This document shows, piece by piece, positions 33,979 to 42,851 of a stretch of DNA of 64,000 nucleotides. The notes beneath the pieces are model-generated. The model was not told the DNA's origin. It was given only the letters and a program-made list of their open reading frames with translations, and searched no databases. How positions within the stretch are numbered: position 1 is the first letter of the stretch; each line of letters begins with the position of its first letter. The DNA comes from SIG589 sp045652465 (GTDB taxonomy: Bacteria > Bacillota > Clostridia > Oscillospirales > Acutalibacteraceae). The stretch lies in the NCBI GenBank assembly GCA_045652465.1, contig JAZRUI010000010.1, positions 154,774 to 218,773 on the forward strand, read 5' to 3'. Made by a program: the position numbers and the translations under genes.

Positions 33979-34404
33979 TTAGCCGAGCGCAACCATGCTG
34001 AAAACGAGGGCGAAAAGCGCAACGGTTTCGCAAAGACCAACAACGGTGATGTATTGCGAGAAGCCTTTTCCTGTTTCGGCTAATGCATCAGCGCCTGCGG
34101 CACCTGCTTTACCCTGGAAGATAGCGGATGCTGCCATTGCAACACCCGAGGCAATGCCAAGACCAAAGAGGAATGCGGGGTCGGCGGTGGATGCCTTCAT
34201 TTGCTGCATCAAAAGGAAGCCGTAGATGGTTTGGGTAAGCGGAGCACCTGCGAAAACGGTTAAGATGAAGGGTGCTGCCTTGTTGTTCATATAGCACTTT
34301 TTCCAAGCACCGATGGAGGCTTGACCTGCAATACCGATACCGATTGCGGAACCGATTGCGGCGATGCCCATAGTTAATGCTGTTGCTAATAATCCTAAAT
34401 TCAT
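33979..34404 (-). CDS. ntpK: V-type ATP synthase subunit K (membrane ring)
   Basis: 141 residues, four helices in two hairpins: the ion-carrying rotor ring subunit. The C-terminal hairpin has the ion-binding Glu126 in VVGLCETVALF; the N-terminal hairpin has Gln58 in APLTQTIYGF. The set Thr57, Gln58, Tyr61, Gln97 and Glu126 corresponds to the sodium-binding residues known from Enterococcus hirae NtpK, so Na+ is the likely coupling ion. Last gene of the seven-gene operon, with AAAGGAGAA before its start. Confidence 0.93.
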   Translation of the reverse strand: MNLGLLATALTMGIAAIGSAIGIGIAGQASIGAWKKCYMNNKAAPFILTVFAGAPLTQTIYGFLLMQQMKASTADPAFLFGLGIASGVAMAASAIFQGKAGAAGADALAETGKGFSQYITVVGLCETVALFALVFSMVALG

Positions 34405-34426
34405 AATGATTCTCCTTTAAATCAAT

Positions 34427-36328
34427 TTATTCTTCAAATGGTTTAAATTTATGACCGCTCCACGACATATCCAAATGCGAGGAGAACTCGAGCGTGTTGA
34501 GTCGAATTCCGTGAACGATAACCGACAAAATATTTAAGACCATATTAAGTCCGTGACCAAACACCAAGAGGATAATGGCGAGCACCATAAACATAAAGTT
34601 ACCAAGAAGAGGACCTGCGAGCTCGTTTACGGTTGCCGATATTGCGGCACCTGCGAGTCCAACCGCCCATAAGCGGATATAAGATACAATATCCGAAAAT
34701 ACATTTACCACGCCGAGCAACACCGATACGATGTTGGTGAGGCTTGAGAGGATAGATTTTATTACGCTGCCTTCATAGTTTGAGAATACGAAGCTCATAA
34801 CAAAGCCTATGCCTATCAGCGCTATGGCAACCGTTCCAACGGGAATGCCGCTTATAACGAGGCCAAAGCTGAAGACCTCGGCATTTACAACAAGGCTTAA
34901 AACCAAATAATAAATACCTACAAGCTGCAATATTGAACCTATATCGCCGAGAATTTTTAGGGTTTTTCTATTCCTTATGGCGCCTTTAATATGAGCTACC
35001 GAGAGCTGTATGAGCGCCAACGAGAAGCAAAAGATTTGCAGGTTTTGCGCGGTTGTAAGACCGACGCCTTGAGCGGTCCAAGGCAGGCTCCAAAGCTTAT
35101 TCTCATAGACATTCGAAATTACGGGAACCGACAGCGATTTAAGCCACTGCGGCAGCTGCTCGGGCGATAGTCCAAACCATGTGCAGGTAAGGGTGCCCCA
35201 CAGGATTGTTGATAATCCGAAAAGTCCGACAAGCAAAAACGCGGGAGCAATCGGTTTTTTCTTTATAAGCGATTTTAAAATGGGAATAGCCGCTACTGCG
35301 CTAATGAGGAGACCATAGCCGCCATCTCCGAAAATGATTCCGAAGAATATGAGTATGAAGGCTAAAAACCACGAAGAAATATCATACTCAAAATAGCCCG
35401 GAAGCGTTCCCAAGAAATCGGTTAGCGGATAGATAAGGCTGACAAGCTTATTGTTTTTAAGCTTGGTCGGGACATTATCCTCCTCGGTGGGGTCTTCCAC
35501 GAAGATGCCCCAAGCGTTTTCCTTAGCCACGGCTTTAAACTTATCAAGCTTTTCGGCCTCAATATAGCCGCTGAAATACGCAACCGAAATTTCTTTAGCT
35601 TCATCACTCGAGAGCACCTCGGCTTCCATTCCCGTTGCATAGGTTTCGAACTCGACATCCTTGCTAATGCTCTCTATAGCCTTTTTAAGGCTGCCGATAT
35701 AGCCTGCATAGGATGAGATTTTTTGGTCGATTCCCTCCACGCGCGCGGTAAGATCGGCGATTTTTTGCCTCATTTCCACGGTGGAGCGCTTGGGTATTGC
35801 GAGCTTATAGCCATCCAAAGCGGGTTCGGATTCATCGGTTTCTTTCCAAAGCAAGAACCTGACTGTGGATTTATTGGCATCAAGCTTAACGGTTTTCAAA
35901 GAGTCCGAAAGGGCGGCATACTCCGCCTTTGGCATCTCATAAAGCTCAAGGCTTACTCCGTTTGCCTTTAAATCGCTTATGCTTTCGGGGTCAATCTCGC
36001 CCCAACTTTTCAATCGCTCAAGCTCGCTGCTGATAGCGGCGCGCTCGGCAAGGCAAGAGCTTTTCTCTTGGGTTAATGAATCAATTTCGCGCGCAATTTC
36101 CAAGGCTTGCTCGGTTTTTGCATCGCTCGATTCGGCAGTTTTAGACTTTCCAATAGAAAAGATTGCTCGCTCAAGGAGAGCGATTTGCTCCTTAAGTTGG
36201 GCAAGCTTTTCGCCGCTGCCCTCGCTTATCTCGATATGAACAAGGCCGAGCTTTCGAAGCTTTTTGAGGGTTTCCTCTTTTTTATCTCCCATTGATATGA
36301 GAGAAATCTTTTTCATTTGAACTATCAT
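34427..36328 (-). CDS. ntpI: V-type ATP synthase subunit I (stator membrane subunit)
   Basis: 633 residues: a cytoplasmic N-terminal half rich in coiled coil (about 1-330) and a C-terminal membrane half with seven or so helices. It contacts the K ring and supplies the ion half-channels; the conserved region RLWAVGLAGAAISATVNELA with its Arg is visible near residue 545. The start overlaps the ntpD stop by 4 nt. Confidence 0.93.
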   Translation of the reverse strand: MIVQMKKISLISMGDKKEETLKKLRKLGLVHIEISEGSGEKLAQLKEQIALLERAIFSIGKSKTAESSDAKTEQALEIAREIDSLTQEKSSCLAERAAISSELERLKSWGEIDPESISDLKANGVSLELYEMPKAEYAALSDSLKTVKLDANKSTVRFLLWKETDESEPALDGYKLAIPKRSTVEMRQKIADLTARVEGIDQKISSYAGYIGSLKKAIESISKDVEFETYATGMEAEVLSSDEAKEISVAYFSGYIEAEKLDKFKAVAKENAWGIFVEDPTEEDNVPTKLKNNKLVSLIYPLTDFLGTLPGYFEYDISSWFLAFILIFFGIIFGDGGYGLLISAVAAIPILKSLIKKKPIAPAFLLVGLFGLSTILWGTLTCTWFGLSPEQLPQWLKSLSVPVISNVYENKLWSLPWTAQGVGLTTAQNLQIFCFSLALIQLSVAHIKGAIRNRKTLKILGDIGSILQLVGIYYLVLSLVVNAEVFSFGLVISGIPVGTVAIALIGIGFVMSFVFSNYEGSVIKSILSSLTNIVSVLLGVVNVFSDIVSYIRLWAVGLAGAAISATVNELAGPLLGNFMFMVLAIILLVFGHGLNMVLNILSVIVHGIRLNTLEFSSHLDMSWSGHKFKPFEE

Positions 36329-36957
36329 AATGAGGACACCTGCCTTTCGGCTGCTTCCAAATTGCGAAGAGCAATTTTGCGCTTGGATATTTTGGAGCGA
36401 ACTACGGCGCTGACCTGCTGGTCCGCCATATAAATTGATATTTTTTTGATGTTCGCTTCAGTTTCGGGGATTTTTACCTTTTCGAACAGGTTAACGCGTT
36501 GAGAGGTTGCGCGAAGCTCCGCCTCTAAAAGTCTTACCTGTTCATCCAACACTTCAGCCTCTAAATCGAGGGAGATTGCCTTTTCCATATGATTGGCGGC
36601 CATATCCACCCAAAGCGGGGTGGTATATAAATCATAGTCACCCCTCGAAAAATCCGCCCCTTGGAAGGTTGGAATATCAACGCCTGCAATATTTCCTTTT
36701 CCTTTGCGAATATTGCTAACCGTTATTATTCCTTCGGGGAAGGCGTTTTTCTCGCTGAAAACAGCTATCCAATCCTCAAATCCCCTTTCGAGGTTTTCTT
36801 TTTCCTTTCGAACCGCGTTGGCCTTTGCCTCAATGGCGCGAATTTCGGATTGCAGCTGTTGCTTTTTAAGCGTTAGAGTCGGCAAATATCTCCGGTACAT
36901 TTTGAGCGCATCTTTTTGTACCTTTAACTCGTTTTTAGTTAGTTTGATTTTTGCCAA
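36325..36957 (-). CDS. ntpD: V-type ATP synthase subunit D (central stalk)
   Basis: 210 residues forming two long antiparallel helices. It starts AKIKLTKNELKVQKDALKMY and ends with ISKRKIALRNLEAAER, the typical subunit D ends that make the rotor axle in A3B3. Translation uses a TTG start (36957) with AAGGAGG about 9 nt upstream. It follows ntpB by 14 nt and overlaps ntpI by 4 nt. Confidence 0.92.
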   Translation of the reverse strand: MAKIKLTKNELKVQKDALKMYRRYLPTLTLKKQQLQSEIRAIEAKANAVRKEKENLERGFEDWIAVFSEKNAFPEGIITVSNIRKGKGNIAGVDIPTFQGADFSRGDYDLYTTPLWVDMAANHMEKAISLDLEAEVLDEQVRLLEAELRATSQRVNLFEKVKIPETEANIKKISIYMADQQVSAVVRSKISKRKIALRNLEAAERQVSSL

Positions 36958-36971
36958 AATTACAGACCTCC

Positions 36972-38273
36972 TTAACCCTTAGGCCAAAACTCATCAGTGA
37001 GGTCTGATTTGATTCCGGTTTCATCCTTTTCAAAGCAGTCGGATAAAATTTCCCAGCCCAGGTCAAGGGCGCCTTCAAGAGAAAGGTTAACCGATAAATC
37101 CATTAGCTTGTTTTCGAAAAGTTCACCGTATTTCAAAAGCTTTTCATCCCAACTGCTCATGGAGAAGCCCATGTTTTTCTTCTCGAGAGTTTCTTTATAG
37201 GATGAATAAAGACGAATCATTGCATCCATTAATGCGCGATGGTCTTTTCTTGTTTTGCCGTTAACATTTTGCTTTAGGCGGGAAAGAGAGCCGAAGGGTT
37301 CGATTCGACCGCCCTTGAGGTAATACTGACCCTCGGTGATGTATCCTGTGTTATCGGGAACGGGATGGGTTACATCGTCGCCCGGCATAGTTGTAACGGC
37401 TAGAACGGTAACCGAGCCCGAATCGGCAAAGTCAACAGCCTTTTCATAACGGGCTGCAAGCTGCGAATAAAGGTCGCCGGGATAGCCACGGTTAGAGGGT
37501 ACCTGCTCTTGGGTTATGGCAATTTCCTTCATCGCATCGGCAAAGTTGGTCATATCGGTTAAAAGCACCAATACATCCTTATTTTGCAGGGCAAACTGCT
37601 CGGCAACTGCCAACGCCATATCGGGAATCATCATGCATTCAACCGTCGGGTCGGATGCGGTATGAATAAACATAACGGTTTTGCTGAGAGCGCCGCCCTT
37701 TGAAAGCTCATCCTTGAAATAAAGGAAGTCATCATATTTAAGTCCCATACCGCCGAGAACGATTACATCCGCCTCAGCCTGCATGGCGATGCGAGCCAAA
37801 AGCTGGTTATAGGGTTCGCCCGAAATCGAGAAAATCGGCAGCTTTTGAGAAACAACCAATGTGTTGAACATATCAATCATCGGGATGTTTGTTCTCATCA
37901 TTCGGTTGGCGAGAATGCGCTTGGTCGGGTTAACGGAGGGTCCGCCGATAGGCTTCATATTATCGGTTAACGCGGGGCCTCTATCTCTCGGCTCGCCCGA
38001 GCCGTTAAAGATTCGACCTAATAAATCCTCGCTGAAGGAAACTCGCATTTCTTGTCCCAAAAAGCGGATTTCATCGCCTGTTGACACGCCCTGACCGCCT
38101 GCAAAAACCTGAAGAGAAACGATATCTCCCTCAATCTTATTAACCTGCGCCAAGGATTTTCCAAAGCGGGTGTTGATTTGCGCCAGCTCGTTATACTGAA
38201 CGCCATCGGCTTTGACGGTAATAACATTGCCGACTACCGATTCGATTCGGTTATATACTTTGTTCATTCTCAT
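36972..38273 (-). CDS. ntpB: V-type ATP synthase subunit B
   Basis: 433 residues, non-catalytic nucleotide-binding subunit of the A3B3 head. Features: NRMMRTNIPMIDMFNTLVVS, QKLPIFSISGEPYNQLLARI in place of a Walker A, TDMTNFADAMKEI and SRLKQNVNGKTRKDHRALMD. The ATGA overlap with ntpA shows translational coupling. Confidence 0.96.
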   Translation of the reverse strand: MRMNKVYNRIESVVGNVITVKADGVQYNELAQINTRFGKSLAQVNKIEGDIVSLQVFAGGQGVSTGDEIRFLGQEMRVSFSEDLLGRIFNGSGEPRDRGPALTDNMKPIGGPSVNPTKRILANRMMRTNIPMIDMFNTLVVSQKLPIFSISGEPYNQLLARIAMQAEADVIVLGGMGLKYDDFLYFKDELSKGGALSKTVMFIHTASDPTVECMMIPDMALAVAEQFALQNKDVLVLLTDMTNFADAMKEIAITQEQVPSNRGYPGDLYSQLAARYEKAVDFADSGSVTVLAVTTMPGDDVTHPVPDNTGYITEGQYYLKGGRIEPFGSLSRLKQNVNGKTRKDHRALMDAMIRLYSSYKETLEKKNMGFSMSSWDEKLLKYGELFENKLMDLSVNLSLEGALDLGWEILSDCFEKDETGIKSDLTDEFWPKG

Positions 38274-40042
38274 TCACCGTCCTTCAGTAGGCACTCGGCA
38301 CCATAGGTTAATTTGCCGTTGCCCTCATTATAGAGTGCATCGATTTCGGCTTCAGCCTTTTTAAAGGCATCGCTGTTGAATTCGGTGTAGTTCCAGTCGA
38401 TAAATCTTTGGCGCATACGGTTAAAGAATACGCGCGCAGCATCCTTGCTTTCGAGCGCGAAATCGCTGCCCAAAACGCAAATGAGCTTATCGGTCACATA
38501 GCGTTGACGGAGGGTTCCGCAGTTTGCCTCGATTAAATCAAAGGAGTTTTGCTGGAGATATACCGAATCGAGCATTTCGGATTTCAAATAGATTATATAA
38601 TCGGCAAGGGTTGTTCCCTCTTCACCGATAACCTTCATCATCGAATCAACTTCGCTTCCGTGATGAAGAATGTTCATGCAATATTCGGATTTCTTGCGAT
38701 CGATTACGCTCTCATATTTCGACCAAGAAATAAGCGGGTCAATCGCGGGATATTTTCTCGCATCCGAGCGTTCACGAGATAGACCGTGGAACGCGCCAAC
38801 AACCTTTAAGGTTGCCTGGGTTACGGGTTCTTCAAAGTTACCGCCAGCGGGCGAAACGGTGCCGCCAATGGTAACCGAGCCCTTGCTGCCATCGGGCAAA
38901 CGAACATAGCCTGCTCGCTCATAGAAAGCGGCAATATAGGATTCGAGATATGCGGGGAATGCCTCCTCGCCGGGGATTTCTTCAAGACGACCCGACATTT
39001 CGCGCAGCGCCTGTGCCCAACGCGAGGTGGAATCGGCAAGGAGCAAAACATTAAGGCCCATTTGGCGATAATATTCCGCAAGGGTAACCGAGGTGTAAAC
39101 CGAGGCCTCACGGGAGGCAACAGGCATAGAAGATGTGTTACAAATGATGATGGTGCGCTCCATGAGCGAACGACCTGTTTTGGGGTCGGTAAGTTCGGGG
39201 AACTCGGTTAAGGTTTCAACAACCTCACCTGCACGCTCGCCGCAGGCCGCAATGATAACAATATCAACATCGGCATACTTCGAGGTTGTGTGCTGCAAAA
39301 CGGTTTTGCCTGCGCCGAAGGGGCCGGGTGTGCAATAGGTTCCGCCCTTTGCTACGGGGAAGAAGGAATCAACAAGGCGAACCTTGGTTTCCATTGTTTC
39401 AACCGGAGCCAATCTCTCGCTATAGCATCTGATAGCGCGCTTAACGGGCCACTTAAAGGACATTGTAACGGGAATTTCGCGGCCGCGCTCATCGGTTATA
39501 ACGGCAACGGTGTCCTTAACGCTATATTCGCCCTTTTCGGCAATTGATTTAATGGTATAGGTTCCTAGCAGATAGAAGGGGATGAAAATTTTATGGGTGA
39601 ATGCGCCCTCGGGAACGGTGCCCAAATATTCGCCTGCACGGAGGGTGTCGCCGATTTGGGCTTTAGGAGTGAACTCCCATTTTTTATCGGAATCCAAGCC
39701 ATCGGCATAGTTGCCGCGCTCTAAAAACCAGCCTGCCTTTTCAGCTAAAAGCGGCAGCGGGTTTTGAAGTCCGTCATAAATTTGGCCCAAAAGACCGGGG
39801 CCGAGTTCAGCCGACAGCATTTCGCCCGTGAATTCAACATCATCACCGCACTTAATACCACCGGTCATTTCATAAACCTGAATTTGGGCGATGTTGCCCC
39901 TTATACGAATAACCTCGCTCTTAAGCGCGGCATCCGATAACATAACATAGCATATTTCGTTCATAGAAACATTGCCGTTAAATTCTACCGACACAAGGTT
40001 TCCGTTGATGCTAACAACCTTTCCTACATTTTTGCTCATCAT
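38270..40042 (-). CDS. ntpA: V-type ATP synthase subunit A (catalytic)
   Basis: 590 residues, the catalytic ATPase subunit. Walker A GPFGAGKTVLQ (about 230-240), ACGERAGEVVE, Walker B-type LNVLLLADSTSRWAQALRE and GGTVSPAGGNFEEPVTQATL are intact, and the V-type non-homologous insertion lies between about 120 and 200. Coupled 1 nt to the upstream DUF2764-like gene and 4 nt overlapped with ntpB. Confidence 0.96.
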   Translation of the reverse strand: MMSKNVGKVVSINGNLVSVEFNGNVSMNEICYVMLSDAALKSEVIRIRGNIAQIQVYEMTGGIKCGDDVEFTGEMLSAELGPGLLGQIYDGLQNPLPLLAEKAGWFLERGNYADGLDSDKKWEFTPKAQIGDTLRAGEYLGTVPEGAFTHKIFIPFYLLGTYTIKSIAEKGEYSVKDTVAVITDERGREIPVTMSFKWPVKRAIRCYSERLAPVETMETKVRLVDSFFPVAKGGTYCTPGPFGAGKTVLQHTTSKYADVDIVIIAACGERAGEVVETLTEFPELTDPKTGRSLMERTIIICNTSSMPVASREASVYTSVTLAEYYRQMGLNVLLLADSTSRWAQALREMSGRLEEIPGEEAFPAYLESYIAAFYERAGYVRLPDGSKGSVTIGGTVSPAGGNFEEPVTQATLKVVGAFHGLSRERSDARKYPAIDPLISWSKYESVIDRKKSEYCMNILHHGSEVDSMMKVIGEEGTTLADYIIYLKSEMLDSVYLQQNSFDLIEANCGTLRQRYVTDKLICVLGSDFALESKDAARVFFNRMRQRFIDWNYTEFNSDAFKKAEAEIDALYNEGNGKLTYGAECLLKDGE

Positions 40043-40590
40043 TAAGCCTCCATATCTCCATTTAAAGTGGAGTTGTAAATATCTTTATAAACTGTTTTGC
40101 CAAGCTGCACATCAAACTGCCTTATACGCACAATCAAGCGAAGCTTAAGCGCATAATAGAAGATGTAATCCTCGGAGAAAAAGTCCATCGGGCGGAGCGT
40201 TTCCAAAAATCCGAGGCGATGGCGAAGAAGAAACATCTCTGCCTCAAGCGGATTTTCTATTTCGGTTGCAGCTGCGGCAACCTTTAAAAGCTCGGCGGGC
40301 AAATTCTTGTTTTGCAGGCTATAGGGCTTGTTCATTTTATCTGCACGAGCCTTGCAAAGCGCAATACGCAAATTGCGTTCCCCATCGTTCCACTCCTTGA
40401 TTAATGGGGATGCGGATGGTTCCGAATCTATCGGCGGCACGAGGGTTAACGCCTCGATTTCGGCCATTGCTTTTTTGCCTAAAAAGCTGCTGCAAAGCTC
40501 TAAAAAGCGTTCTACCGTTATGGGAAGCGGTGTTGCCTCGCCGATTCCATCTAAGGATGGCAGCTGCGATATAAAATAATATTCAGCCAT
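40042..40590 (-). CDS. DUF2764-like V-ATPase operon protein (subunit C position)
   Basis: 182 residues, starting MAEYYFISQLPSLDGIGEA, then ITVERFLELC, mainly helical, ending RQFDVQLGKTVYKDIYNSTL. It occupies the place of subunit C between E and A. In spirochaete and Bacteroides V-ATPase operons this place is taken by DUF2764 proteins, and the resemblance of the N-terminus supports that call. It overlaps ntpA by 1 nt and follows ntpE by 4 nt. Likely role: stalk or adaptor between head and ring. Confidence 0.75.
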   Translation of the reverse strand: MAEYYFISQLPSLDGIGEATPLPITVERFLELCSSFLGKKAMAEIEALTLVPPIDSEPSASPLIKEWNDGERNLRIALCKARADKMNKPYSLQNKNLPAELLKVAAAATEIENPLEAEMFLLRHRLGFLETLRPMDFFSEDYIFYYALKLRLIVRIRQFDVQLGKTVYKDIYNSTLNGDMEA

Positions 40591-40594
40591 ATCT

Positions 40595-41200
40595 TTAAGC
40601 CTCTTTCAAGAGCTCTGTAATCTTCGGGCTCAAGTAATTAGAAATCATATCAACAACGGCCTCGGCGGAATAATCATAATATGCGCCGCCCTCACCCGCT
40701 GCTATGCGGAAGCCACCATCAAAGTTATCGCTCGCCCTAAGGGTAACGCCTGCGAGCATTTTCTCCTTAATTCCTGTGAGGAGGGTTTCCTCAAGTTTAT
40801 TAAGGGTTTCGCTGTTAAGCACCACTGCGATGCTTTCGGCATCGGGCTTGCTTGCCCAAGCCTCGATAACATTTATGATAAGGGCTGCCATATTCTCGGA
40901 AGAATAGAGTGCTCCGACATTTGCGTTTAAAATAGCGTTTAGTTCTCTTGTAACGCTCTCTCTAAAGGAAATAAGAAGGTTGCGACCCGCCTGGCGAATA
41001 GCATCTTCGCCGGATTTAACCATTCTTTCGTTTTCGGTTTTTGCATTAGCTAAAATCTTTTCGGCCTCCGCATTTGCATCGGCAACAATTTTCTGCGCCT
41101 CGGCCTTTGCGGCAGCAATTATAGATTCCGCCTCGGTTTCGGCTGCGAGAACGCCATCCTTTTTAATTTGGTCAATAAGTTCTTTAAGTTGAATTTCCAT
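40595..41200 (-). CDS. ntpE: V-type ATP synthase subunit E (peripheral stalk)
   Basis: 201 residues: a long Ala/Glu/Lys coiled coil (residues 1-80, repeats of AEAEKILANAK type) and a globular C-terminal domain ending in DMISNYLSPKITELL. This is the typical subunit E shape. The start at 41200 follows AAAGGAGC; the longer frame would run into the leader ORF. First gene of the operon, downstream of a terminator-bearing leader. Confidence 0.9.
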   Translation of the reverse strand: MEIQLKELIDQIKKDGVLAAETEAESIIAAAKAEAQKIVADANAEAEKILANAKTENERMVKSGEDAIRQAGRNLLISFRESVTRELNAILNANVGALYSSENMAALIINVIEAWASKPDAESIAVVLNSETLNKLEETLLTGIKEKMLAGVTLRASDNFDGGFRIAAGEGGAYYDYSAEAVVDMISNYLSPKITELLKEA

Positions 41201-41225
41201 AAAATTAGCTCCTTTTGAATTTATT

Positions 41226-41279
41226 TTAACCCAAAAAAACAAAAAGGAACCAACATCCTCTGCAGTCAGCTGGTTCCAT
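41226..41279 (-). CDS. 17-codon leader ORF overlapping an attenuator-like hairpin
   Basis: ATG at 41279 follows GAGGAAAAGGA and opens MEPADCRGCWFLFVFLG, then TAA. The frame runs across the whole terminator hairpin and its T-tract, so a translating ribosome would keep the hairpin from forming. It is short, so chance cannot be excluded. Confidence 0.4.
   Translation of the reverse strand: MEPADCRGCWFLFVFLG
41231..41277 (-). terminator. Leader terminator upstream of the V-ATPase operon
   Basis: Minus strand GGAACCA (41277-41271) and TGGTTCC (41252-41246) pair around an 18-nt loop with its own small palindromes (CAGCTG, CTGCAG), followed directly by TTTTTGTTTTTTT. It sits between the promoter at 41303-41331 and ntpE, so it looks like an attenuator. 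Confidence 0.7.
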
Positions 41280-41302
41280 TCCTTTTCCTCAAATTTTAAG
41301 TT

Positions 41303-41331
41303 ATTATAACATATTATATTTTTTGAGTCAA
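41303..41331 (-). promoter_or_regulatory. Promoter of the V-ATPase operon
   Basis: Minus strand TTGACT (41331-41326) and TATAAT (41308-41303) with a 17-bp spacer. Transcription should start about 7 nt downstream, giving a leader of about 95 nt before ntpE. Confidence 0.78.
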
Positions 41332-41395
41332 TATTTATAATATATAAGCCTTAATGCGTTTGTTTGGCGATTTTGTTGAATTCATGAATACGGTT

Positions 41396-41983
41396 TCAGT
41401 TACCGCCCGCAGCAGCATTACAGCGCACCGTTACTCGGCTGCCGCCACCCAAGGTGCAGGTGTATAGCGAAAGGGCAAAACCGCTTGTAATCATTTCCTC
41501 GGTTGCGTTTTTGGGTAGAGTTTCCAAAATTTCAACCTTATAGTGATGTGCCGTTCCGCCTACATCGGTAAACACAACAAGGTCGCCCGCTTGTAATTTT
41601 GATAATTTGCCAAAGTGGGCGTTATAGTTATGAGCGGCAATAACAAAATCCTTTTCATGATAGGTTCCGTAATAATGGCACGGAGCCTTTTTTAATTTTG
41701 CATAGCTCCAATCGGTTAAAACGGGCAGTTCTAAATCCAAAACAGGAATCGAAAGAACTCCGATGCATTCATAGCCATCCACCCTAACGGTAGGCATATT
41801 GGTTTGATAATCGTTTTGTTCGGCGCTTTCCTCCTGCATTGCAACCTGAAGTTCTTGCAACAAGGAGCCGCTGGCCTTTGCGGCATTTTTGGATTCAAGC
41901 TTGTTATACACCACAAAACCTACCGAGCAAAGCAGGCAAAGAGCACCAAGCAAAACACATATTACACCTATTCGTTTACGCAT
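41396..41983 (-). CDS. Small sortase (class D/E-like) of the pilus locus
   Basis: 195 residues: one N-terminal membrane anchor (5-26) and a short sortase domain with His118 (VIAAHNY), Cys176 (SLYTCTLGGG) and Arg183 (GSRVTVRC). The active set is complete. It lacks the C-terminal membrane helix of pilus polymerases, so it may anchor finished pili or other proteins to peptidoglycan. Start 41983 is set by GAGGAAAACA; the frame overlaps the end of the minor pilin gene by 8 nt. Confidence 0.85.
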   Translation of the reverse strand: MRKRIGVICVLLGALCLLCSVGFVVYNKLESKNAAKASGSLLQELQVAMQEESAEQNDYQTNMPTVRVDGYECIGVLSIPVLDLELPVLTDWSYAKLKKAPCHYYGTYHEKDFVIAAHNYNAHFGKLSKLQAGDLVVFTDVGGTAHHYKVEILETLPKNATEEMITSGFALSLYTCTLGGGSRVTVRCNAAAGGN

Positions 41984-42851
41984 TTGTTTTCCTCTTTTTC
42001 TGCAAAAGCACGATTCCGAATGCAATTAACAGCATACCGATGATTGCCAACACGGGAATGGGCCATATTAACTGACCCGTTTGTATCAAGGTTTCGGTGT
42101 TTGTAACCGTGAAAACATAACCGTTTTGCTTATAAGTGGCGGTGAAGCCCTTGGGAATATTAATTTCCCTAACGCTGTAGGCATCGCTTTCGGGCATATC
42201 ACAATAGGTTATCTGCCAATCGTTTTTAGCATCAAGGGTTGCCGTTTTAACCACATTTCCGTTTTGCAGCAACTGAACGGTAACGCTATTTGCCTTTTTA
42301 AGTGAGGCACCCGTGTTCCACACCTTTTTTATGGTGATGGATGTGAGTTTTGCAACCTCTGTTTTGGGAGAGGCATTCACCTCATACACATATTCGCCGT
42401 TAATTTCATTGGGAACGGTTACAAGAAACGGTGTGCAAGGAGCAAAGCCCGCTACCGCGCCTGTTTGCTTTACAAAATAAAGCCCTAAGGGAAGCTCTTC
42501 GCACAAAGCGGTTCCCTTGGCATCGGTTGTTATTTTCCCCGAGGGCACACTATGCTCCGACACAAACACGCTGAGTTTTTCGGCAAGTTTTTTATCGGTG
42601 AGTGCGGCATTTAGGTGCTCAAAATCCTTCGTGTAATCATAAATCAGGTTTCCGTTTGCATCCAAAAAGGCGGTTGCAACATAGTAAAGGCTAAGCTCGG
42701 CGCCGATAATAGGTTCTTTTTCTTTTTGTTCAACAAGCGTAATAGTGATAGAACCGTTTTTGCTTTGGTCAAATTCTTCGGCAAAAACAGTAAACGAACA
42801 GGTTAAAAGCAATAACGCTATTGCAAAAAAGGCTATGATTTTACGGCGCAC
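41976..42851 (-). CDS. Minor (ancillary) pilin with SpaA/Cna-B domains and LIQTG sorting motif
   Basis: 291 residues: signal peptide (1-24, ending VFA), two prealbumin-like domains (about 30-165 and 166-250, ITIKKVWNTGASLKKANSVT starting the Cna-B), then a sorting signal LIQTG (255-259), hydrophobic helix and LQKKRK tail. The usual LPXTG proline is Ile here. Between the two sortase genes, overlapping both, so it is likely the basal or anchor pilin. Confidence 0.85.
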   Translation of the reverse strand: MRRKIIAFFAIALLLLTCSFTVFAEEFDQSKNGSITITLVEQKEKEPIIGAELSLYYVATAFLDANGNLIYDYTKDFEHLNAALTDKKLAEKLSVFVSEHSVPSGKITTDAKGTALCEELPLGLYFVKQTGAVAGFAPCTPFLVTVPNEINGEYVYEVNASPKTEVAKLTSITIKKVWNTGASLKKANSVTVQLLQNGNVVKTATLDAKNDWQITYCDMPESDAYSVREINIPKGFTATYKQNGYVFTVTNTETLIQTGQLIWPIPVLAIIGMLLIAFGIVLLQKKRKTNA

